A stretch of 64,000 nucleotides of DNA. It comes from Arenibacter echinorum (lineage in GTDB: Bacteria > Bacteroidota > Bacteroidia > Flavobacteriales > Flavobacteriaceae). The stretch lies in the NCBI RefSeq assembly GCF_003259375.1, contig NZ_QLLN01000002.1, positions 124,001-188,000 on the forward strand. Direction: 5' to 3'. Below, piece by piece: positions 15,307 to 22,476 of this stretch (its first letter is position 1; the number at the start of each line of letters is the position of its first letter). The notes beneath the pieces were generated by a model. That model was not told the DNA's origin, did no database searches, and saw nothing but the letters and a program-made list of their open reading frames with translations. A program made the translations under genes and the position numbers.

Positions 15307-17118
15307 TTATTTGCAGGTCCCGCTTTTGGAATCCCCAACAATATCCCAGCCTTTCGATTCTAGTGTAGTACGGGCAGTTTCCCCAACTGTACAATACTCC
15401 AGACCTTGTGATCCAAGGTCAATATCATTGGGCACTGTGGCCAATTCTGACCATCCTTTTAAGGTGGCATCATAATTGGCAATAGTCAAACTCGTGCCGT
15501 TCAACATTCCGTACATATCTTTTACTGAAGTAATATTCCAAGTGCCAAGATTTTGGTTGAATACACTTGCTCCGTCAAACATATCATCCATGTATTCTAC
15601 ACTGGCAACGTTCCAATCCGCAATATTGCCATTAAAAGCGGTTGCTCCCTCGAACATCGAAGTCATATCGGTCACGGAACTTACATTCCAAGCACTGATG
15701 TCCCCATTGAAAGCAGTAGCCTCCATGAACATTCCTTCCATGGTATTAACATTGGAAACATCCCATGAATTTAGACTCATATTAAAGGCTACGGCCCCTT
15801 CGAACATTGTTTCCATATCCCATACATTAGATACATCCCAACTACTAAGATCTTGATTAAATGTAATTGCACCGCTAAACATTCCTGTCATTACATTAGC
15901 TGCTGAAACGTCCCAAGACCCTATATTTCCATTAAAGGCAGTTGCCCCATAGAACATACCATAAAAATCCTCTACCGAGCTCACGTTCCAGGTACTAATA
16001 TTCCCATTAAAAATAGTAGCACCGGCAAACATGTTTATCATTAACGTTACCTTACTTACATTCCAATTATCAAGATCACCCTCAAAAGCTTTTGCTCGTG
16101 AGAACATCTGATCCATGTTGGTTACGTTACTCACATTCCAATCATTCAGGTCTGCATTAAAGACAGAAGCACCATTAAACATGGCAGCCATATTGGTCAC
16201 GTTTCCAACGTTCCACTGGCTAATATCACTTTCAAAGAGAGCGGCAAATTCAAACATTGACCCCATATCCGTAACCCCACTCACATCCCATTCACTAAAA
16301 TCTGGGTTTTCTATACTCGTATATCCGAACATTCCGCTAAGATCGGTCACCTTGGATAGGGCTGGTTTGTCGGTTGCACTGACCCCTAATTCAACGCACA
16401 AATAAAAGGCATTGCGAAAACTTTCCCATTCTATATTGCCCCATTGTTTTATGTCCTGGATCTGCCTTTTTTCACCAAATGTGCCTCCAAAGTATACGGC
16501 AGGAAACTTTCCGGTAATGGCAACGTCATAGGTTCCTGCTGCATCGTAAACATGCGTTGCTTTACTGGTCTGGCCAGTGCTCACCTGTCCATCTCCCCAG
16601 TCCACCTCATAGTCGTAGGTCAATCCAAATATAGCAACAGGTATCTCTATGGTCTCCATTGCCGCGGTTGTTTTCCAAGTGGTAATAAAAGCCAAACTAC
16701 CAGGTTCTGCAACCGTATCATCTATATCTTCCACCGTAATGGTAACTGCCGCTTGCGCCGTTAGTTCCCCGTCAGAAACCTTAACCGTAATCTCATGTGA
16801 TTCTGCAGTTTCAAAGTCCAACTCTTTATTAGTAGCCAAACTTAAAACACCTGTAGCGCTAATTTCAAATAAATCATCACTATTGGCAACGATACTAAAG
16901 CTTAATTCATCCTGATCTGGATCCGTAGCTGTAACGGTTCCAATGGTGACCTCGTCGGTTATGTTTTCGGGAGCACTGAATGTTTGGGAAGTAATCGCCG
17001 GAATCTGGTTTTCTTTTTCTGGCAATTCTGTGATTTTTTCCGGATTGTCGTCCTTAGAACAAGACAGAAACAATACTACGAAAGCGCAAACTAAGGCAAC
17101 AAATTTTAGGTTTTTCAT
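15307..17118 (-). CDS. BspA/DUF285-type repeat surface lipoprotein with cadherin-like and PKD-like domains
   Basis: 603 residues. The lipobox is VVLFLSCSKDDN (Cys 20). At about residues 40-135 there is a cadherin-like domain (TVTATDPDQDELSFSI, DGELTAQAAVTITVEDID), then a PKD-like stretch (YDYEVDWGDGQV, ATHVYDAAGTYDVAI). From about 265 eleven tandem copies of a 25-residue unit follow, of form W-N/D-V-S-x-V-x-x-M-x-x-M-F-x-x-A-x-x-F-N. These DUF285 (BspA-like) repeats occur in cell-surface proteins of bacteria and mycoplasmas, some adhesive. Function here is unknown. The 75-nt DNA periodicity makes copy-number change possible. Confidence 0.9.
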   Translation of the reverse strand: MKNLKFVALVCAFVVLFLSCSKDDNPEKITELPEKENQIPAITSQTFSAPENITDEVTIGTVTATDPDQDELSFSIVANSDDLFEISATGVLSLATNKELDFETAESHEITVKVSDGELTAQAAVTITVEDIDDTVAEPGSLAFITTWKTTAAMETIEIPVAIFGLTYDYEVDWGDGQVSTGQTSKATHVYDAAGTYDVAITGKFPAVYFGGTFGEKRQIQDIKQWGNIEWESFRNAFYLCVELGVSATDKPALSKVTDLSGMFGYTSIENPDFSEWDVSGVTDMGSMFEFAALFESDISQWNVGNVTNMAAMFNGASVFNADLNDWNVSNVTNMDQMFSRAKAFEGDLDNWNVSKVTLMINMFAGATIFNGNISTWNVSSVEDFYGMFYGATAFNGNIGSWDVSAANVMTGMFSGAITFNQDLSSWDVSNVWDMETMFEGAVAFNMSLNSWDVSNVNTMEGMFMEATAFNGDISAWNVSSVTDMTSMFEGATAFNGNIADWNVASVEYMDDMFDGASVFNQNLGTWNITSVKDMYGMLNGTSLTIANYDATLKGWSELATVPNDIDLGSQGLEYCTVGETARTTLESKGWDIVGDSKSGTCK

Positions 17119-17589
17119 AAATTATTGGCTTAAATAAAACATACTCTGTAAGAAAAAACCTTTAATGTATAGATTATTTATATAATCTTGAATAAAAATG
17201 ATTTTATTTCGATGAAAAATTGAAATTGGCTGTATTACTGTAAGTAACCGTGGAGACCCTTGAAAGCAGAACATTTGCGGATTTCCGCAAGGTAAGCCCC
17301 ATCCAACCAAATAACTTTGTGATTAAAAAAACGTAATTGAATCAATGTTTTCAATTGGTTTTCGACCAATAATAATGCGCAAAACATCTCATTATTAGGT
17401 CTATTTGAGAATTTTAAATAATAAAATTTAAACTATATTAGCGACTACTTCCCCCACTAACACCAGCTTACCCTAGTCGGTAAAAAGGAGTTTTTCATTA
17501 CGGATTACATAACATTTAAGTGATATACGATCAATGATCATATACAATTGTTATGCTTTATTAAAAAACAACCCGATAAATGATAGAAA
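17119..17589. other. 471-bp gap with several dyads between the DUF285 and AAA genes
   Basis: No convincing gene. It holds TTGCGGA/TCCGCAA (17275-17290, 2-nt spacer), ATTGGT/ACCAAT near 17350, an imperfect palindrome TATACGATCA/TGATCATATA (17524-17544), and the core GTTATGC at 17550-17556. The last two sit 34-66 nt before the AAA gene and may be its operator or a recombination boundary. Confidence 0.5.
17550..17556 (+). other. Putative cassette core site, left end of the AAA cassette (GTTATGC)
   Basis: GTTATGC is the exact complement of GCATAAC at 20216-20222 beyond the AAA gene. The match extends to TGTTATGCTTT on this side and AAAGCATAACA on the other. In integron cassettes the first bases of a cassette pair with the inverse core of its own attC, as here. 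It could instead be a short terminal inverted repeat. Confidence 0.4.
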
Positions 17590-20211
17590 ATGCCAATACT
17601 AAATGATATAATTGACTGGGTTGAAAATAAACCTGACTTCTGGCAAGTAGCAATTGACCGCTTAATTAGGAATAATGAGCTTACTGATAATGACATTACG
17701 GAATTAACAGAAATTTGTAAAGTAGATTATGGATTGTCGGAATTTAATTTTACTAAAGTAGATTTTAATGATTTAAGAAATTTTGCAAATAATGCAACCA
17801 GTAGCGATGATGTTATACTTTCTAAAATTTCTAATATTGATAATGTAAACGCACTCTCAAAAACTTGTGAATTAGAATTTGCCCAAAAAGGACTTACGAT
17901 AGTCTATGGCGATAATGGTTCGGGAAAATCAAGCTATGTGAGTATTTTAAAACACGCTTGTAACACAAGAGGACATAAGCCAAAAATCAACGATAATTTA
18001 TACGACCCAACTTGTTTTGGAAACGATAAAAAAGCTGATATTGAATATACAATTGATGGAACAAACTTTGATACAGTAAATCTTGTTAACGAAGAAGTAA
18101 GTAATTCTGTTTTAAAAAGTGTGGATGTTTTCGACACATTTAGTGCAAACCATTATATTGAAGGAGAAGATGAAATTGCTTTCATTCCTCAAGGTTTGTC
18201 AATTATAGAAAAATTGGCAATTGATATAAAAAAAGTTGAGAGCAAACTAAATTCAGAATTATTAAGTCCAGCTTTAAAAGGATTTGACTATTCACTTTTA
18301 GATGTTTCCGAATGTTCAACAGCTAAAACCTTTCTCGACAACTTAAACGCAGATTCAAAACTAGATGAATTAAGAGCTGAATCTATTTGGAATTCAACCA
18401 AAGATTCTAGAATTGAAAAGTTGATTAAAGAAATAGAGAAATTAAACGCGACAGACCCAAAGAAAAGCTTAAAAGAAAATGAAGAAAAGATAAAACGTTT
18501 TGAAATTTTGCAAAAGAAATTTCAAACGCTAGAAGATAATTTGACAGGTCAAATCTTAATAGATTTAAAACAAACGTTAAATAACTTTGTAACAACAAGT
18601 AAAGCTTTAAAAGAATCTTCTGAAAAAGCATTTTCTGATTTACCAATTGAAGGTGTTGGTAATAGTTCGTGGAAATTACTTTGGGAAAGTGCTCGTAAAT
18701 TCTATAATGAAAGTACGGAAACGGAGAACTTTCCAGAAATAGATAAAGACAGCAATTGTCCTCTTTGTCTTCAAGATTTAGATGAGGATGCAAAGAATAG
18801 ATTTACTTCTTTTGAGGAATTTATAAAAAATGATATTCAAAAAACTTTTGACGAAGCATCTAATAAATTTGATTTAGCGATTGAAGATTTGAATAGTTTA
18901 GACTTCTCTTTTGAGGAGCAAAAACCTTCAACAATAGAATTAAATGAATTGATTGATGATTATTCTCAAAATCAAGAACAATATTTAGAATTACTTACTA
19001 AACAGAAAGATTGTTTGGTAACTCTTTTTAATGCTAAAAAAACTATTGAAGATTTTAATAAAATTGAAATTGAGAACACACCAAAAACACAAATTCAAGA
19101 ACTCATTAAAACCTTAAAGGAAACAAATGAGAAATTAAAAGTCCAATCAATTGAAGAAGATTTAAAACCACTTAATAAAGAACTGAATCAATTAAAAGGG
19201 GAAAAAAAGATTTTCGATTTTAAACCAAAATTAGGTCGTGAAATTTATAGACAAAAAAAAATAAAATTACTTAATCAATGCATTAGTAAATGTAATACTC
19301 GAACCATTACAACGCATAGTAACGAGTTAGCTACAAATTATATAAGTCAAAACCTTAAACAGAATTTCAAAACCGAACTGACCAAACTAGGCTTTAAGAA
19401 TATCAAAATAGAGACCGAAACGAAAGGACAAAGAGGAAAACAATATCACTATTTAAGACTTGATGAACAAAATGCAAACGGAATAGCATTAAAAGATATT
19501 TTAAGCGAAGGAGAACATAGGTGTATTTCTTTAGCAACATTCTTGTCTGAATTATCCATTTCAGAGCATAAAAGTGCTATAATTTTTGACGACCCAGTTT
19601 CATCTCTCGACCACAAATGGAGAAATAAAATATCAAAAAGAATTGCAGAAGAATCTATAGATAGACAAGTAATCGTTTTTACTCACGATATTACTTTTCT
19701 ACTAATGATTCAAGAACATTCTATTAAATTAAATTGTGATTTAGACATAAAGAGCCTTACAAGAAAGAAAAAAGAAACAGGCCTGATTGCAAGCAATCCA
19801 CCTTGGGATGCTTTACCTGTTGGCAAAAGAATTGGTTTATTAAAAGATGCCTACCAAAAATTAGAAAAAATCGAAAGAACCGAAACTGAAGAAGTATATA
19901 AAGAACGAGCAAAAATTTTATATGGTAAACTTCGAGAAACTTGGGAACGTTTTATTGAGGAAGTATTCTTAAATGGAGCAATTCAAAGGTTTGGAAGAGC
20001 AATACAAACTCAACGTTTATCAAAAATTGTAGATTTGACAGATGATGATTACAATCTTGTAGATACCAATATGAGTAAATGCTCAACTTATTTTACTGGA
20101 CACGATACAGCAGGAACTTTAATTGAAGAAATGCCTGACTCTGACGAATTTCTTGCGGACTTGAAAGTTTTGGAAGAATATATAAATGATATTAGGAAAA
20201 GAAGAAAATAA
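17590..20211 (+). CDS. AAA_13 family ATPase with zinc hook, RloC/PrrC-like candidate anticodon nuclease
   Basis: 873 residues, cytosolic. The ABC-type ATPase is split: Walker A YGDNGSGKSSY (107-115), then a long coiled coil interrupted by a zinc-hook-like NCPLC (C390, C393), then signature LSEGE (638-642), Walker B IIFDDP (D667, D668), D-loop SSLDH and H-loop H699 (VFTHD). That is the order of RloC and Rad50. In the C-terminal 150 residues R782, E786 and H838 are arranged R-x3-E...H, resembling the Arg-Glu-His nuclease triad of PrrC and RloC, though the His is further away. The gene is visibly more AT-rich than the flanking operons. No restriction-modification gene adjoins. Alternatively it is a DNA-repair or defence ATPase without RNase activity. 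Confidence 0.75.
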   Translation: MPILNDIIDWVENKPDFWQVAIDRLIRNNELTDNDITELTEICKVDYGLSEFNFTKVDFNDLRNFANNATSSDDVILSKISNIDNVNALSKTCELEFAQKGLTIVYGDNGSGKSSYVSILKHACNTRGHKPKINDNLYDPTCFGNDKKADIEYTIDGTNFDTVNLVNEEVSNSVLKSVDVFDTFSANHYIEGEDEIAFIPQGLSIIEKLAIDIKKVESKLNSELLSPALKGFDYSLLDVSECSTAKTFLDNLNADSKLDELRAESIWNSTKDSRIEKLIKEIEKLNATDPKKSLKENEEKIKRFEILQKKFQTLEDNLTGQILIDLKQTLNNFVTTSKALKESSEKAFSDLPIEGVGNSSWKLLWESARKFYNESTETENFPEIDKDSNCPLCLQDLDEDAKNRFTSFEEFIKNDIQKTFDEASNKFDLAIEDLNSLDFSFEEQKPSTIELNELIDDYSQNQEQYLELLTKQKDCLVTLFNAKKTIEDFNKIEIENTPKTQIQELIKTLKETNEKLKVQSIEEDLKPLNKELNQLKGEKKIFDFKPKLGREIYRQKKIKLLNQCISKCNTRTITTHSNELATNYISQNLKQNFKTELTKLGFKNIKIETETKGQRGKQYHYLRLDEQNANGIALKDILSEGEHRCISLATFLSELSISEHKSAIIFDDPVSSLDHKWRNKISKRIAEESIDRQVIVFTHDITFLLMIQEHSIKLNCDLDIKSLTRKKKETGLIASNPPWDALPVGKRIGLLKDAYQKLEKIERTETEEVYKERAKILYGKLRETWERFIEEVFLNGAIQRFGRAIQTQRLSKIVDLTDDDYNLVDTNMSKCSTYFTGHDTAGTLIEEMPDSDEFLADLKVLEEYINDIRKRRK

Positions 20212-20215
20212 CAAA

Positions 20216-20347
20216 GCATAACACCGTGTATAATTAATTGCTTGGTTCTAGCCTACTTACGAAAATCTTCGCTGATTTTCTATTCGGTTTTTATTTGATA
20301 AATTACGTGCTTAACCACGCAACTAACCATACACAAACACGTTGGCA
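20216..20347 (+). other. attC-like imperfect hairpin between the AAA and lipoprotein genes
   Basis: It runs from GCATAAC (20216-20222) to GTTGGC (20341-20346). The arm GTGTATAATTAATTGC plus TTGGTT (20226-20247) pairs with AACCACGCAACTAACC plus ATACAC (20313-20334): about 18 of 22 positions, with scattered mismatches. The 65-nt tip holds a further hairpin, GAAAATC/GATTTTC (20261-20280). Length 132 and the arm layout fit a large integron attC site. No integrase is in the window. Confidence 0.5.
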
Positions 20348-20401
20348 GAAATTTATCTAAAAACATAAAACAGCATGCAAACAAATCCTACCCATAAAGC
20401 A

Positions 20402-21925
20402 ATGAAATTTAGAAATCAAATTCTTATACTAATTTATATTATAATTTTCTCTGGCTGTTCTTCAGACGATAAAGATGCACCAATAGAAAATGAACCAGAA
20501 ACCGAAATAGAGCAAACCGCTATCATCAATCTTACAAGCGAAGAATCTAACGAAATTGATTTTGGCGATGTTGTAACAAACATTATTGCTACGAGGGTTT
20601 TTAGTATTCAGAATTCTGGGAATTCAGATTTAAATATCACAAACATTATTCTCCCTGATAATTATACTATCGATTCAACTTCAGGCATTATACCTTCTAA
20701 TTCCAGTAAGCAGTTTACTGTAACTTTTATTCCAACTGAGATTGCGGACTATAGCAATTCCATAACAATTGAATCAAATGCTACAAGTGGCTCCAACGTT
20801 ACGCCAATAATAGGATTTGGAGTTAGTTCTGTTTATGAGGGTTCTGTAACCCTAATAACCCAAGAGGAAGTTGAAGACTTTGCTAAACTAGGGTATACTG
20901 AAATTACGGTGGCACTTTTTATTGGAAATATTAACAATTTTTCTAAAATTACCAGCCTAGCTAGTTTAAATAAACTCACTGATGTAGGCAGCCTTCAAGT
21001 TATAAGTACAAGGGCATTGGAAGATTTGAGCGGACTGGAAAACCTTAATGTATCACATAGCATTCAATTACTATCAAATTCGGCTTTGAAAAATGTAGAT
21101 GCACTATTAGGGGTTACCAAGCTATCTGATTATCTAAGTTTTTTGTCCAATTCTGCATTGACCCAAATTGACGGCCTATCCAATATAACAGAAGTAGGAG
21201 ATAATCTGCGCATAAAAAATCATCCGTTATTAACAAACCTGGATGGCCTTTCCAATGTTACCATAATTAAAAAAGACCTCATAGTAGAAGAGAACCCGTT
21301 GATAGAAAATTTGAATAGTCTGTCAACTCTACAAAATGTTTCTTCGGTACGATTTCAAGATAATAGTTCACTTTATGACTATTGCGGTATAAAGGAATTA
21401 CTCCTAAATGGCGGGGTTTCTGGTACATTTTATAATACTAGTTATAATCGATACAACCCAACCCAATATGAAATTATATATAACGACTGTTTAAAGGAAA
21501 TTCCTGAAGGAGTTTACGATGGCAGTGTTCTAATAAGAGGTGCAACTTCCCTAAATAAATTTGCATCAAAAGAATATCATACCGTTGATGGTAATTTTTC
21601 TATAAATGATTCATTTTATGAAGATGAACATAGAGATATATCAACACTCGAAGGACTAAATAATTTAAGAACAATTAATGGAACATTTTCAATTAGGAAA
21701 ACAATCTTAATAAACTTAAGTGGATTAGAAAACCTATTGAGTGCAAAGCAAATAGTATTTGAAGAAAACACGGACTTAGCCAATTACTGCGCTCTCAACT
21801 CATTCATTCAAAATGGCACATTAGGTGAAAATTATAATGGCATACCCGGAGAAGAATATTTGTGCGTTGACAATTTTTACAACCCCACTATAGCAGATTT
21901 ACAAAATGGTCAATGCACTGAATAA
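20402..21925 (+). CDS. Lipoprotein with choice-of-anchor-D and leucine-rich-like repeats
   Basis: 507 residues from ATG at 20402; an earlier ATG at 20375 would put nine polar residues before the signal. The lipobox is IIIFSGCSSDDKD. Residues 40-140 form an immunoglobulin-like 'choice-of-anchor D' (HYDIN/ASPM type) domain: EIDFGDVVTN, FSIQNSGNSDLNITNI, FTVTFIPTE. The rest is an irregular LRR / receptor-L-like array (LSGLENLNVS, QIDGLSNITEVGDNL, NLDGLSNVTII, TLEGLNNLRTI). Presumably surface exposed; ligand unknown. It is AT-rich like the AAA gene. It is bounded by GTTGGC (20341) and GCCAAC (21934), suggesting a second cassette. Confidence 0.78.
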   Translation: MKFRNQILILIYIIIFSGCSSDDKDAPIENEPETEIEQTAIINLTSEESNEIDFGDVVTNIIATRVFSIQNSGNSDLNITNIILPDNYTIDSTSGIIPSNSSKQFTVTFIPTEIADYSNSITIESNATSGSNVTPIIGFGVSSVYEGSVTLITQEEVEDFAKLGYTEITVALFIGNINNFSKITSLASLNKLTDVGSLQVISTRALEDLSGLENLNVSHSIQLLSNSALKNVDALLGVTKLSDYLSFLSNSALTQIDGLSNITEVGDNLRIKNHPLLTNLDGLSNVTIIKKDLIVEENPLIENLNSLSTLQNVSSVRFQDNSSLYDYCGIKELLLNGGVSGTFYNTSYNRYNPTQYEIIYNDCLKEIPEGVYDGSVLIRGATSLNKFASKEYHTVDGNFSINDSFYEDEHRDISTLEGLNNLRTINGTFSIRKTILINLSGLENLLSAKQIVFEENTDLANYCALNSFIQNGTLGENYNGIPGEEYLCVDNFYNPTIADLQNGQCTE

Positions 21926-21933
21926 AAATTATC

Positions 21934-21939
21934 GCCAAC
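21934..21939 (+). other. Putative inverse core (GCCAAC) closing the second cassette
   Basis: GCCAAC complements GTTGGC at 20341-20346, the last bases of the attC-like site. The following bases (AACGCCCTTATGG) do not form a full attC arm, so this site would be truncated. Confidence 0.35.
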
Positions 21940-22083
21940 AACGCCCTTATGGCCTCTAAAAAAGAAAGAGGGGAATTATCTTATACCATTCCCTTTGATA
22001 TCTCCGGTCTGCCAAATGGGGTATATGCGGTTCTGCTGGAAACCCCTTATGGCAATTCGTTACGGAAAGTAATCCTGAAATAG
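21940..22083 (+). pseudogene. 3' remnant of a T9SS-type secreted protein gene
   Basis: An open frame ending with TAG at 22081-22083 encodes SYTIPFDISGLPNGVYAV and LLETPYGNSLRKVILK. The pattern 'f-D-I-S-x-L-P-x-G-x-Y...G...K-K/I-I-x-K' at a C-terminus is typical of type A T9SS sorting tails. No signal peptide or body of the gene is upstream: the lipoprotein gene ends only 24 nt before the open frame becomes convincing. The 5' part was evidently lost or displaced when the AT-rich DNA arrived. The start coordinate is approximate. Confidence 0.65.
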
Positions 22084-22238
22084 AATATTCAAAAGACGAA
22101 AGATAAGGATCGACTTTTCTTATCAAGGTTTACATGTTTTAAATATAGTTGAATATCCCTATATGGTTGTTTCAATTGGGAAAATCATATTGTCGGATAT
22201 ATTATAACCCTGTTTAATAGAAGTTAAATCTAGAAATT

Positions 22239-22272
22239 TAAGCCAATGCAACCAATTGTTGTATTGGCTTAA
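22239..22272. other. Long hairpin in the intergenic region before susC1
   Basis: TAAGCCAATgCAAC pairs with GTTGtATTGGCTTA with one mismatch, around CAATT. There is no following T-run on either strand, so it is not a clear terminator. The remainder of 22084-22476 holds a terminator (22323-22364) and the susC leader. Confidence 0.4.
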
Positions 22273-22322
22273 AAAGGCCGAAGAAATAAGGCTCTAATTA
22301 GGAATATCCTAAAAAATGTAGG

Positions 22323-22364
22323 AAAGAACTCTAAAATTCATGAATTTTAGAGTTCTTTTTTTTC
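22323..22364 (+). terminator. Strong Rho-independent terminator
   Basis: AAAGAACTCTAAAATTC, ATG, then GAATTTTAGAGTTCTTT followed by more T. A perfect long stem with eight T. It probably once served the gene whose T9SS-tail remnant lies upstream. Confidence 0.9.
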
Positions 22365-22455
22365 TAATCCGTAACATTCCATTTTCATTAAGATATATTT
22401 AACGATTGTATGTTTTATGCTTTTAACTCGGCTTGACGTACAATTAAAAACAATT

Positions 22456-22465
22456 AACTAACTAA
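22456..22465 (+). promoter_or_regulatory. AACTAACTAA leader motif of susC1
   Basis: AACTAACTAA lies 11 nt before the susC ATG, with CTTTTAACT upstream at 22420-22428. The same pair of motifs occurs before the second susC (minus strand, 39658-39680). Confidence 0.35.
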
Positions 22466-22476
22466 AAAAATTATTT

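Noticed and set aside
15451..16340. CRISPR-like periodic repeats
   Set aside because: The 75-nt periodicity is the coding repeat of the DUF285 protein, with variable units and no spacers.
17549..20224. AAA gene as a simple transposon with terminal inverted repeats
   Set aside because: The 11-bp complement at the ends fits, but no transposase or clear target duplication is seen, and the neighbouring gene shows the same pattern with a different core, which the cassette model explains better.
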